DNA of 57,375 nucleotides, from IMG/VR virus record IMGVR_UViG_3300044568_003073, positions 1 through 57,375 of that record; one strand, written 5' to 3'. Below, piece by piece: positions 24,967 through 32,380 of the stretch. Both the position numbers and the translations under genes were made by a program. The stretch's first letter is position 1. Each line of letters begins with the position of its first letter. A model generated the notes under the pieces. It saw only the letters and a list, made by a program, of their open reading frames with translations, did not search any database and had not been told where the DNA came from. The stretch comes from a virus.

Positions 24967-25385
24967 TATTTATTAATTGATTTTTGATAGTAATAATTAT
25001 ATAACTCATCTAAATCCATTGGGGATTCATTCATCATTTCATCCCACACATCAATACCAAACTTTTTTTGTAGTTCACTCCGAAGCGAATTCAATATACG
25101 AATCTCATCTAACTCACCTTCAAATTCAAGCTTCAAAGCACGAACCCTATCCATCCTACTCGCATCCCGTGCAGATTCACACCTATCAAAGTCTGAACTG
25201 CCACCATACTTTTTATAGGCAAGTTCATATGCACGATTTGCTTTTTTCCTAGCCTCAAAAGCCTGTTTGAAAAAATCGGATAAATCAAAATCACCATTTA
25301 CAATCTTATCATAAAGATGCGCATTAAAAGAAAGGGGCTCTTTACGAGCCCCATTTCTCCACCATTTGAACTTATTATACCCCAT
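24966..25385 (-). CDS. Helical protein of unknown function
   Basis: A 139-residue, arginine/lysine/glutamate-rich, mostly helical protein (FEARKKANRAYELAYKKYGG, then RVRALKLEFEGELDEIRILN). The C-terminus contains MDLDELYNYYYQ. It is five bases downstream of the MoxR-type ATPase gene and may be co-transcribed with it. No motif is recognised. Confidence 0.5.
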   Translation of the reverse strand: MGYNKFKWWRNGARKEPLSFNAHLYDKIVNGDFDLSDFFKQAFEARKKANRAYELAYKKYGGSSDFDRCESARDASRMDRVRALKLEFEGELDEIRILNSLRSELQKKFGIDVWDEMMNESPMDLDELYNYYYQKSINK

Positions 25386-25390
25386 ATAAA

Positions 25391-26677
25391 TTAAAACGGA
25401 TTATTAACAGCAGTATCTTCGGTATTGAAGAGGTTTTCTTCACCAGTTTTTACAAACTTTTGAACGAACTGCTTCATAAACACACGCTCCGATTGAGCCC
25501 CACCACTACTATCAAAGAAGGGATAGATAGCAATCTCAGCGGCCTCAGTCAAACTAAATCCATCGTAGAGTAGCGAACCAATTTCCACCGCAGTACGAGT
25601 AGATAGCGAGTTAGTCAGTTTGGGTGATTCACTACGAATCTCATCACGAGTCATCGCCGTAATTTCAGCCACATTGCCCAACAGTTCCGAAGATACTGAA
25701 GGATACATCATCCCAAGCAAAGTTGATTCTTCATCCTTAGTCAACGAATCCATTTCAATAATCGTAAATCGGTCTAAGATAGCACGGTCAAGCATTCGGG
25801 TGGCGGTATATTCATTACCAATGTTAGCGGAAGCGATGAACGAAACACCATCGGCCACATTGATAGTGGGAGCATCAGCGGCTTCATCCAAACGAAGGTA
25901 GCGTTGGCCAGGGTCAAGAACCGTCATCAAAATGTTCCACGCTTCAGGATGCGCCCTCGTAATCTCGTCCAACACAACCACAGTGTTTGGTGTTTGGATT
26001 GCCTTTACAAAAGGTGATTGATTAAACACAGTACCTTTGGCCGTGTCATATTGAGTATTACCAATCAAAGTAGTTCGCGGGTCCTGCGTAGCACCCAAGT
26101 TGATGATGAAAGTAGAATACCCATCAATTGAAGAAGCCGCAGCTTTAGCAGCCATCGTCTTACCACATCCAGCCGCACCGGTCATCATAATGTTCTTACC
26201 ACGAAGAATATTACGAATTAAATATTTCCATTTAAGTTCTGGCATAAACAACATCTTCGGCTTCAACTCCGCAGCTTCGCAGTGAATAAAGTTCAAAACA
26301 TTTTCAGGCATAACCACCGGAGCGGTGGTTTGAGCTGGGGTTGATACCACAGTCACAGTAGGTTTGTGAACCGAATCCACAGCGTACTGCCCCAACCCAC
26401 CATTTGGTTTATTGAAGTTCATAACAGGAGTGGTATCGGTTGCTTTAGAAGCGGGAACACGGCCAAAACAAAGTTCACCAGATGTGAACGAACCCTTTAC
26501 CCTAATTTTGAATCGGAATTTATCAGGTCGCTTAGAAGCCTGAAGAGCCCTGCTGTAGAGGGAAGTCCCTTTCTCATTAAGAGCTGGGATGTTGAACATT
26601 GCTCCATTTGAATCTTGGAACATTAGTACGCCGTTACTTTGAACGATAGTACCGAAAACGAATCTTTGGTTTTTCAT
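25391..26677 (-). CDS. MoxR/CobS-type AAA+ ATPase
   Basis: A 428-residue protein. The N-terminal 125 residues form a separate beta-rich region. The AAA+ module starts near 150: Walker A GAAGCGKT (167-174), Walker B VVVLDE (233-238), sensor-1-like FIASANIG (280-287) and RAILDRF (298-304). MoxR/CobS ATPases work with VWA-domain partners to insert metals or remodel complexes. The next gene upstream in transcription (26800-28974) encodes such a VWA protein, so they likely form a pair. The GC content and codon use look a little higher than in neighbours. It has its own composite promoter. Confidence 0.85.
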   Translation of the reverse strand: MKNQRFVFGTIVQSNGVLMFQDSNGAMFNIPALNEKGTSLYSRALQASKRPDKFRFKIRVKGSFTSGELCFGRVPASKATDTTPVMNFNKPNGGLGQYAVDSVHKPTVTVVSTPAQTTAPVVMPENVLNFIHCEAAELKPKMLFMPELKWKYLIRNILRGKNIMMTGAAGCGKTMAAKAAASSIDGYSTFIINLGATQDPRTTLIGNTQYDTAKGTVFNQSPFVKAIQTPNTVVVLDEITRAHPEAWNILMTVLDPGQRYLRLDEAADAPTINVADGVSFIASANIGNEYTATRMLDRAILDRFTIIEMDSLTKDEESTLLGMMYPSVSSELLGNVAEITAMTRDEIRSESPKLTNSLSTRTAVEIGSLLYDGFSLTEAAEIAIYPFFDSSGGAQSERVFMKQFVQKFVKTGEENLFNTEDTAVNNPF

Positions 26678-26690
26678 ATATAGGGGTTTA

Positions 26691-26810
26691 ACTTACAATA
26701 TAAAGATACTACAAAAGTAGCAATTATCCAAACTTTTTATGTTAAATTTGCGTTAAATTTATCCACAGCGTATCCACATTTGAGGGAAAAGTGTCCATTT
26801 TATTGGACAC
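26691..26810 (-). promoter_or_regulatory. Composite promoter element (copy 1) before the MoxR-type gene
   Basis: Minus strand order: palindrome GTGTCCAATAAAATGGACAC (26810-26791, arms of seven bases), DnaA-box-like site (plus-strand TTATCCACA at 26759-26767), then a conserved AT-rich block, TTGGATAA, and a -7-like TATCTTTA box before the ATG at 26677. The palindrome overlaps the end of the VWA gene. Confidence 0.65.
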
Positions 26811-28974
26811 CCACCTCAAACTTACCATTTAATGTCTTAGCCAGGTCCATAACCTCTTTTACATTAATGAACCTCGCGTCCTTACCATACATCCGATTAA
26901 AATCATCGGCGTAGGAGGTATTATGCATTCGTTGCGAACTATATTCACTAATAAAGTAAGATAGAACACTAACACCACCCATCCTCATTTTATTGACCTG
27001 GTCAGCGGTGTGTTTAATAGCAGAGTCGCCCTCATAACTCATTTCCTTATTTTCAAAGGTAGGCATACCATCCGAAAAGTTAATTAGGTATTTATCGGAA
27101 TTATCTTTGGAATTCAAAATTTCTCCCATAATCGCCTCATAACACAATCCTTCAGGTGTTGTACCATTTGGAATTAAATGTTTGAACATACTTTTAATCT
27201 TTGAGAAATTATCAACCCTACTATCATAAGCAATTACAATCATCGGAACTGATGTGCCATTATCATATGTGCTTCGGTAACTAATAACCACATTGATATT
27301 TGATATCATTGAAGCGGCCTTAGCGATAGCAACCACAGCAGTTTGTGTGTTATCCCATTTCTTTCCACCCATTGAACCACTAGCATCAACTGAAATGTGA
27401 AGAGTAACCGGCTTTACCGAATTAGTTTGAATCTTTTCAAAGATATTGAAATTACCAAACCCAACCTCGTGTAACATTCGGGATGATATTTTACCCGATT
27501 TAAGACGGGGTGTAACCAAACTACGATTCTCATCACGCGTTTTCAGCTTCTTACCCAATAAAACACCTAATGCGATACCATTATCAATGTGGGTTTGATT
27601 ATAATCAGTTCTACCATTGTAGTTTGTAGTAATACCAAATGCCTGAGATTCAATCAGCGATTTAGTCAGCTTCCTAACTAAATAACACGATGTTTTCTGA
27701 ACACCACGCCATTGAATTTCAGCGGATACATTCTTCAAATCTACATCAGATTCTTCTAAAGCGTTTACTACAGAGGATTCATTTTTACCAATCTTCCTTT
27801 TAGCAATATCACCATTCAAAAAATCTTTCTGCTTTTTTATAGCGTTATTAAGTCTGTTTCTAAGAGAAGGTGAAAGTTTATCTCCAGAACCACCAGAACT
27901 ATTGTTAGAAGAATCACCATCAGAAGAATCACCATCAGAAGAATCACCATCAGAAGAATCACCATCAGAAGAATTACTCATATCCAAATTACCATCACCA
28001 TTAGATTCCATAGAATCGTTACCTGTTTGGGGTGAATCAGTATCACCTGTCATTGGTGAATTACCGTTAGAATCACCTGAAGATGATTCATTACCATCAC
28101 CATCAGATGAAGAAGATGATTCTTTACTTTGTGCGGGGTTATTAGTATAAACTGCATCAAAGATAGTTAAGAAAATATTAGAAGCCAACTCCAAACTATC
28201 AGTAGTAGTTTTTAACCTACCAATGTTTTTTAAATCCATCAAAGCCCAAATCGTTGGAAAAGATTTTAGAGCACCCAACCTACGATTTTTGTTTGTAATG
28301 TTGATGAGTCGGAACATATAAGATTCCCAATCTTCGGTGGTATATTCATCAGATACCAAAGCCTTATCAATAACACTATCATTAAAGTATTTATCATACA
28401 TAGAGTGATAGTACCCACGATAACCAGGGGCTGTGTTATAAATGTAATTATCAATTCGCCTATCCTCAACAATATTAAGGATATCTTTTAGATAAGTATA
28501 TGCATCCTGCCTCAATGCACGAACAGCCAATATATCAGATTCAAATACCGTCGGCATTTCAGCAATACGATTAGCAATAACGGGTGGTATCACTGTAGAG
28601 CTTGGTGCGAAATATTTTTGAAGAATACTAAATTCGGTAAGTTTAATGTGCGAACCTTCGTGGAGAGCCAAACCTACCGTCGGGTCAAATTCAGCATCAT
28701 CCAATTTTGAAGAAATTACCACAGTACTACCATCAGTATAAGATTGGTTGCCTGTAGAAAATTTGACAGGAATTTGTTTGTTTGTTACAATTCTAACAAA
28801 GTTAGAAATGGCCCGTTTATAAGAGGCCAACTTAATAAGGTCATTAGTTTTGACCTCATACGCATCAGTTTTAGTAGAACCACCAAAACCACCACGATAT
28901 ATGGTAGGGGTAAAGAGCGACTTATCCAACCAATAGTCGGAATAGTAGGACTTGCTTTTTTTGTATTTTTTCAT
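26800..28974 (-). CDS. VWA-domain protein with N-terminal HExxH motif (CobT-like partner of the ATPase)
   Basis: A 724-residue protein. An N-terminal part carries LALHEGSHI with HEGSH at 105-109, the HExxH zinc-peptidase motif, as in several VWA-linked metallopeptidase-like proteins. Residues about 285-350 form an acidic serine/aspartate/glycine linker with SDGDS repeats. The C-terminal VWA domain has the MIDAS motif DASGSMGG near residue 530 and a downstream TPEG threonine. Such proteins act with MoxR/CobS ATPases. The ATPase gene follows immediately. It has a class-B promoter without palindrome. Whether the HExxH is catalytic is not shown. Confidence 0.8.
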   Translation of the reverse strand: MKKYKKSKSYYSDYWLDKSLFTPTIYRGGFGGSTKTDAYEVKTNDLIKLASYKRAISNFVRIVTNKQIPVKFSTGNQSYTDGSTVVISSKLDDAEFDPTVGLALHEGSHIKLTEFSILQKYFAPSSTVIPPVIANRIAEMPTVFESDILAVRALRQDAYTYLKDILNIVEDRRIDNYIYNTAPGYRGYYHSMYDKYFNDSVIDKALVSDEYTTEDWESYMFRLINITNKNRRLGALKSFPTIWALMDLKNIGRLKTTTDSLELASNIFLTIFDAVYTNNPAQSKESSSSSDGDGNESSSGDSNGNSPMTGDTDSPQTGNDSMESNGDGNLDMSNSSDGDSSDGDSSDGDSSDGDSSNNSSGGSGDKLSPSLRNRLNNAIKKQKDFLNGDIAKRKIGKNESSVVNALEESDVDLKNVSAEIQWRGVQKTSCYLVRKLTKSLIESQAFGITTNYNGRTDYNQTHIDNGIALGVLLGKKLKTRDENRSLVTPRLKSGKISSRMLHEVGFGNFNIFEKIQTNSVKPVTLHISVDASGSMGGKKWDNTQTAVVAIAKAASMISNINVVISYRSTYDNGTSVPMIVIAYDSRVDNFSKIKSMFKHLIPNGTTPEGLCYEAIMGEILNSKDNSDKYLINFSDGMPTFENKEMSYEGDSAIKHTADQVNKMRMGGVSVLSYFISEYSSQRMHNTSYADDFNRMYGKDARFINVKEVMDLAKTLNGKFEVGVQ

Positions 28975-28984
28975 ATAGGAGGAA

Positions 28985-29055
28985 TTAACTTACAAAGTAA
29001 AGATAATACAGAAATAGGGAATATCCAAACTTTCAATATTAAATTTGCGTTAAAT
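28985..29055 (-). promoter_or_regulatory. Class-B promoter (copy 2) before the VWA gene
   Basis: Minus strand: AACGCAAATTTAATATTG block, then AAAGTTTGGATAT, then TATCTTTACTTTGTAAGTTA before the ATG at 28974. It lacks the DnaA-box-like site and the palindrome, and overlaps the 3' end of the small gene upstream. Confidence 0.6.
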
Positions 29056-29206
29056 CTTTTAACCAAGATTTGTTCTTTCTTGAATAAGATTTAGGTGACT
29101 TGACCACCTGTTCTGTCATTTTTTTACTGATATGGTGTGCAGCCTCTCCTGAACTCCAATTGCCGTTAAAATCAAGCAATTTCCTGTCTCTTTTGGTTTT
29201 ACTCAT
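29039..29206 (-). CDS. Small basic protein of unknown function
   Basis: A 55-residue frame with many lysines and arginines (MSKTKRDRKLLDFNGNWSSG, then AAHHISKKM, then SYSRKNKSWLKD). It starts just downstream of composite promoter copy 3 and ends inside copy 2. The position and the promoter support a real gene. A nucleic-acid-binding role would fit the charge but is a guess. Confidence 0.5.
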   Translation of the reverse strand: MSKTKRDRKLLDFNGNWSSGEAAHHISKKMTEQVVKSPKSYSRKNKSWLKDLTQI

Positions 29207-29214
29207 ATCAATAA

Positions 29215-29325
29215 CTATTTAATACCCAAAGATAAGTATAAAAGAGCAAAAATCCAAACTTTTGAGATTAAAATTCCATTAAAGTTATCCACATTCGTGT
29301 GGAAAAGTGTCCAATTTATTGGACA
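29215..29325 (-). promoter_or_regulatory. Composite promoter element (copy 3)
   Basis: Palindrome TGTCCAATTTATTGGACA at 29308-29325 (arms of eight bases), DnaA-box-like TTATCCACA at 29285-29293 and a TTTGGATTTTTGC ... TATCTTTGGG pair towards 29219 on the minus strand. It precedes the 55-residue gene. Confidence 0.6.
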
Positions 29326-29332
29326 GTTGGTT

Positions 29333-29761
29333 TTAATTCGTAAATAGGGTATTATCCCTGTCAATCGGGTCAATTTTAAACCCATATTTTTTCTTAACCC
29401 GCTCTGAAATAGGAATCGGGTTTCCATCCTCATCAATTCTCACAAAGGTAATATAGGTAGATACAACGGTGGTTTGGTTGCCTGTATATACATTATGCGC
29501 TCTTGCTTCAATGTATAGTTTAACCGATGTATTTCCAATATGATTTACACTACCATATACCTTTAATAGTTGCCCTTCTTTTGCGGGCTTCTTAAATAGA
29601 CACTCATCTATTTTAATAGTTACTACACGGGGGGTATCACATACCTGCATTGCGTACGCAGCTGCGGAAGCATCAATCCACGCCAATGCTTTTCCTCCGA
29701 AAAGATTTCCGTGAAAACCTAAATCTGATTTTTTGACGGGATATGTATTAATCAGTTCCAT
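29333..29761 (-). CDS. Hotdog-fold acyl-CoA thioesterase
   Basis: About 142 residues. The family core LGFHGNLFGGKALAWIDASA contains the N-x-x-G-G-x-x-x-W-x-D pattern of YciA/BFIT-type thioesterases, followed by VTIKIDECLFKKPAKEGQLL and VYGSVNHIGNTSVKLYIEA. It would hydrolyse acyl-CoA in the cytoplasm, possibly changing lipid supply. The frame is open from 29776; ATG 29761 fits the family length and reduces overlap with the upstream gene. Thioesterases occur in some marine phages as metabolic genes. Confidence 0.75.
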   Translation of the reverse strand: MELINTYPVKKSDLGFHGNLFGGKALAWIDASAAAYAMQVCDTPRVVTIKIDECLFKKPAKEGQLLKVYGSVNHIGNTSVKLYIEARAHNVYTGNQTTVVSTYITFVRIDEDGNPIPISERVKKKYGFKIDPIDRDNTLFTN

Positions 29762-29951
29762 CAGTAATTTCTTCAAATGGTATAGATACTATTTCTCTAC
29801 AAAAAAATAACAAACCATCCTTTTTAAAGGTATGGCTACATTCCCAATATTGTTTTATGAAATCTACATTTAGATTTGGTTCTTCTTTCATTGTACGATA
29901 GACTTGAAACATACCATCGTTTATATAAATAACCTGTCCTAAATAACTCAT
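29748..29951 (-). CDS. Small protein of unknown function
   Basis: A 67-residue protein (YLGQVIYINDGMFQVYRTMK, then CSHTFKKDGLLFFCREIVSI). Two cysteines and the strand-rich pattern suggest a small barrel. It overlaps the thioesterase gene by 14 bases and begins 15 bases downstream of the first tRNA gene. Function unknown. Confidence 0.5.
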   Translation of the reverse strand: MSYLGQVIYINDGMFQVYRTMKEEPNLNVDFIKQYWECSHTFKKDGLLFFCREIVSIPFEEITDGTD

Positions 29952-29966
29952 AATTTATTTTGTTGA

Positions 29967-30036
29967 GCGGGTAGATGGAATCGAACCACCGTCATAGGCT
30001 TGGAAAGCGAATGTAATACCATTATACGATACCCGC
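29967..30036 (-). tRNA. tRNA-Gly(TCC)
   Basis: Acceptor stem GCGGGTA/TACCCGC of seven pairs, D-loop with GG, T-arm GGTGG TTCGATT CCATC (one mismatch), anticodon loop TTTCCAA reading GGA. The anticodon stem shows two mismatched pairs, so efficiency is uncertain. No CCA is encoded. Confidence 0.8.
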
Positions 30037-30074
30037 AAGTATCCCCACTAAGGGGGATGTAATCTGAAAAACTA

Positions 30075-30242
30075 TTATTGAGCAGCTGCTGTGCTATCTA
30101 CAACAGGATACAACTCCTCAGTAGAATCTACAACAGCAGAATCAACTGGTTCGGCAACCAATTCAGTTTGTTCAGCGTTGTTGGTACAAGCCGTAAATGA
30201 TACAGCCATAACTACCATTGCGATAAAAAAGATGTTTTTCAT
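30075..30242 (-). CDS. Small acidic lipoprotein
   Basis: A 55-residue precursor. Residues 1-18 form a signal peptide (MKNIFFIAMVVMAVSFTA) followed by Cys19, a lipobox of the SFTAC type. The mature part is acidic, with a repeated VVDST segment. A strong host-type promoter lies 25 bases upstream. It would be an envelope lipoprotein of the infected cell; superinfection exclusion or lysis help are possible roles. It is too short for standard length cut-offs. Confidence 0.7.
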   Translation of the reverse strand: MKNIFFIAMVVMAVSFTACTNNAEQTELVAEPVDSAVVDSTEELYPVVDSTAAAQ

Positions 30243-30265
30243 AATTAATTTGTTTTAAATTTTAC

Positions 30266-30297
30266 ACAATATACAAAAGAAATTTCATATTTCCAAA
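30266..30297 (-). promoter_or_regulatory. Host-type promoter before the small lipoprotein
   Basis: Minus strand: TTTGG (30297-30293), about 19 bases, TATATTGT (30273-30266). The leader to ATG 30242 is about 20 bases. Confidence 0.65.
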
Positions 30298-30318
30298 TTT
30301 TTTCTTAAATAAATACAA

Positions 30319-30702
30319 TTATTTTTTTGATAAAATATCATTAAGCATGTTTATTTCAGTTTTAAACATTTCTTCTTCCATTTTCCCACGCTCTTTCTCA
30401 ATTGCTTTTTGTACTAACCCAATCAATTCATTTGATAAGAATGAACTAATGGTAAACTCAAATGTATAGTAGTGGTTGGAAACTTTAACCATATTATTTT
30501 GCAATATCAAAGTGTATTGTTTATCATCTGTCTGAACATAGTATCTACCCGATGGTGTCATCAAGTAGTGGGTTTTTGGATTTGACATCAATCGGATTAA
30601 AACCCTCTTTGTTAAAATCTCTCTTTCGGTATAGGGCTCGTGTCTAACCAGCCCCTGCCTAAACCAAACCTGCAATTTTTTAAATTTGTATTTTATATTC
30701 AT
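30319..30702 (-). CDS. Protein of unknown function
   Basis: A 127-residue basic protein. The core SNPKTHYLMTPSGRYYVQTD resembles the core of the 116-residue protein at 23.6-24.0 kb. The C-terminal third is a charged helix (LVQKAIEKERGKMEEEMFKT). It lies between the lipoprotein and tRNA-Arg genes. No family is recognised. Confidence 0.5.
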   Translation of the reverse strand: MNIKYKFKKLQVWFRQGLVRHEPYTEREILTKRVLIRLMSNPKTHYLMTPSGRYYVQTDDKQYTLILQNNMVKVSNHYYTFEFTISSFLSNELIGLVQKAIEKERGKMEEEMFKTEINMLNDILSKK

Positions 30703-30720
30703 TATTTTTTATTTTTTTGT

Positions 30721-30792
30721 ACGGTTAATAGGGTTCGAACCTATACGGAAACTTTAGAAGAGTTTAATGCTATCCAATTACATCATAACCGC
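30721..30792 (-). tRNA. tRNA-Arg(TCT)
   Basis: Acceptor GCGGTTA/TAACCGT, anticodon stem AAACT/AGTTT with loop CTTCTAA reading AGA, and T-arm ATAGG TTCGAAC CCTAT. AGA is a favoured arginine codon in AT-rich genomes. Confidence 0.88.
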
Positions 30793-30811
30793 AAATTATA
30801 TAAATATACTA

Positions 30812-30836
30812 CTCTATCCAACTGAGCTACGGGCGC
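30812..30836 (-). pseudogene. 5' half of a tRNA-Arg-like gene (remnant)
   Basis: The minus strand reads GCGCCCGTAGCTCAG then TTGGATAGAG, an intact acceptor 5' strand plus D-arm of a typical bacterial tRNA. The following bases (TAGTATATTTATA) do not continue into an anticodon arm and run into tRNA-Arg(TCT). The 3' half is absent nearby. It may be a recombination scar or a host-derived fragment. Confidence 0.65.
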
Positions 30837-30851
30837 ATATTCATTTTTTGT

Positions 30852-30935
30852 ACCTCGGACCGGAATCGAACCGGTACAGCTTCATCAGCTACAGGATTTT
30901 AAGTCCTGCGTGGCTACCTATTTCACCACCGAGGC
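30852..30935 (-). tRNA. tRNA-Leu(TAA)
   Basis: A long-variable-arm tRNA of 84 bases. Acceptor GCCTCGG/CCGAGGT, anticodon stem CAGGA/TCCTG with loop CTTAAAA reading TTA, T-arm ACCGG TTCGATT CCGGT. Confidence 0.92.
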
Positions 30936-30942
30936 ATTATCA

Positions 30943-31137
30943 TTATTTATCAACTACTTTTTTCCTCACCGCTTCAGATACACTAAACAGTTCACTAAAT
31001 TGGTCTTTCTTCATTTTTTTTGTTTCACAAAATAACTCAATAGCATCTTCTAAAGAACTTGCTTTTGTTTTACTAAGTGCTTCTTTTGTAGTGTCCGATT
31101 TAAAATAAAAGTAGTATTCTTTCATGTTCTTTCCCAT
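30943..31137 (-). CDS. Small helical protein of unknown function
   Basis: A 64-residue protein, lysine-rich and helical (KSDTTKEALSKTKASSLEDA, then FCETKKMKKDQFSELF). The pattern YYFKSDT...SLEDA suggests a small alpha/beta fold like some phage regulators. It has a strong host-type promoter just upstream. No function is recognised. Confidence 0.5.
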   Translation of the reverse strand: MGKNMKEYYFYFKSDTTKEALSKTKASSLEDAIELFCETKKMKKDQFSELFSVSEAVRKKVVDK

Positions 31138-31147
31138 TTAACTTTAC

Positions 31148-31179
31148 ACAATATACAAATAATTATTTAATTATCCAAA
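31148..31179 (-). promoter_or_regulatory. Host-type promoter at the end of the deaminase gene
   Basis: Minus strand: TTTGG (31179-31175) and TATATTGT (31155-31148). It serves the 64-residue gene starting at 31137 and overlaps the 3' end of the deaminase gene. Confidence 0.6.
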
Positions 31180-31622
31180 CTTTTTGTGTAATAAAAAACA
31201 CCTACCCCCGCTTCCTCAAACATTTTGATACTTCGTTCAGCGCTTTCTTCCCATTTGGGCCCTTTAGCTCCACTATTTGTTCTACATATTATTTCAGATA
31301 TGCCGGAATTTATTATATTACGAGCACAATCCGCACAAGGTATTCCACAAGTCATATACATTTTAGTATTTAGTGTAGATACTCCAATTCTTGCACAATT
31401 TATTATAGAATTAGTTTCCGCATGTGAGAACCAAAAGTATTTCTCTGGTCTTTCTTGTCTTTCATTAACATTATCATTAATCCCTCGTGGAAATGAGTTA
31501 TAGCCGGTAGAAACAATTTCGTTATCTTTACCAACTATAACCACTCCGATTTGAGTTTTTTCATCTTTAGATTTTAACTTAACTTGTTCGGCTATGTTAA
31601 TAAAATATTCATCCCATTTCAT
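31167..31622 (-). CDS. dCMP deaminase (zinc-dependent)
   Basis: A 151-residue protein with the deaminase zinc motifs HAE (67-69) and PCADC (95-99). The FPRGINDN segment and HAETNSIINCARIG are typical of dCMP deaminases of T4-like phages and bacteria. It converts dCMP to dUMP for dTTP synthesis, fitting an AT-rich genome. No thymidylate synthase or dUTPase gene is seen in this window. Confidence 0.88.
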   Translation of the reverse strand: MKWDEYFINIAEQVKLKSKDEKTQIGVVIVGKDNEIVSTGYNSFPRGINDNVNERQERPEKYFWFSHAETNSIINCARIGVSTLNTKMYMTCGIPCADCARNIINSGISEIICRTNSGAKGPKWEESAERSIKMFEEAGVGVFYYTKSLDN

Positions 31623-31667
31623 ATTTTATATATTTGATAGTAATTATAAGTAAAGCGTCTATTTTCA

Positions 31668-31949
31668 TCAAAATTTAAAAGATAGTTTGTATTCCTTATC
31701 ACCTTCAGTTTTGAAATGAATATTTTTACCCTTCCAATTTACAATTTCGGTTATCTTATCAGAGCAAAAAGAATAGAATGAACCCATACCATCTGAATAC
31801 TCAAAATCAAGAACAAGCATATTACCAACATGCGGTCCACCATCTTCCCAATTTTTGATTCCACCTCGTAAATCTCTTTGGGCCCATTTAACGGATTCGG
31901 CTTCCCAAATCCGTCCGCTGTTTACATCTTCTAATTTATACATTTTCAT
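31668..31949 (-). CDS. Small protein of unknown function
   Basis: A 93-residue protein (MKMYKLEDVNSGRIWEAESV, then WEDGGPHVGNMLVLDFEYSD) with a beta-rich layout. Its start overlaps the end of rpiB by 14 bases, so both are likely translated from one message. No domain is recognised. Confidence 0.5.
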   Translation of the reverse strand: MKMYKLEDVNSGRIWEAESVKWAQRDLRGGIKNWEDGGPHVGNMLVLDFEYSDGMGSFYSFCSDKITEIVNWKGKNIHFKTEGDKEYKLSFKF

Positions 31950-32367
31950 TTATATTAATTGCCATCATTCTTTTAATATGCCTATCTCCCTCAAAATCGG
32001 TTTCTAAAAAAGTGTTAAGGATATCAATTGCATCATCAATACAAAGAAACCTTGCGGGTAAACAAATAATATTTGCATTATTATGTGCCCTTGCTAATCG
32101 TGCTATATCAACATCCCAACAAAGTGCCGCACGAATACCTGGCCATTTGTTTGCTGTCATACACACCCCATTACCGCTACCGCATATAAGAATACCAAAT
32201 TGCGATTTAAAGTTTGAACACATTTTGTGTGCGTAGTCCGGGTAATCAACGGACTCGGGAGTATTTGTTCCCAAGTCCGTTAATTCCATTCCACACTTAT
32301 CCATATACTCAATCAGTTGAGTTTTTAATTCCCATCCTGCGTGGTCTGATGCGATTAGTATTGACAT
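31936..32367 (-). CDS. rpiB: Ribose-5-phosphate isomerase B
   Basis: A 143-residue protein with the RpiB/LacAB hallmarks: IASDHAGWELK (Asp8, His9), DYPDYAHKM, CGSGNGVCMTANK with the active-site Cys62, RAALCWDVDIARLARAHNNANI and LPARF. Length matches bacterial RpiB (about 145-150). It interconverts ribulose-5- and ribose-5-phosphate, feeding nucleotide synthesis. Phage-borne rpiB is uncommon. Together with the PurA-like enzyme and dCMP deaminase it points to nucleotide supply. It is 13 bases from the T9SS protein gene. Confidence 0.88.
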   Translation of the reverse strand: MSILIASDHAGWELKTQLIEYMDKCGMELTDLGTNTPESVDYPDYAHKMCSNFKSQFGILICGSGNGVCMTANKWPGIRAALCWDVDIARLARAHNNANIICLPARFLCIDDAIDILNTFLETDFEGDRHIKRMMAININENV

Positions 32368-32380
32368 TTTTTACCTTATC

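Noticed and set aside
27900-27975. A CRISPR-like or functional DNA repeat in the ATCACCATCAGAAGA tract
   Set aside because: It is a coding repeat for the SDGDS linker of the VWA protein, in frame and without spacers.
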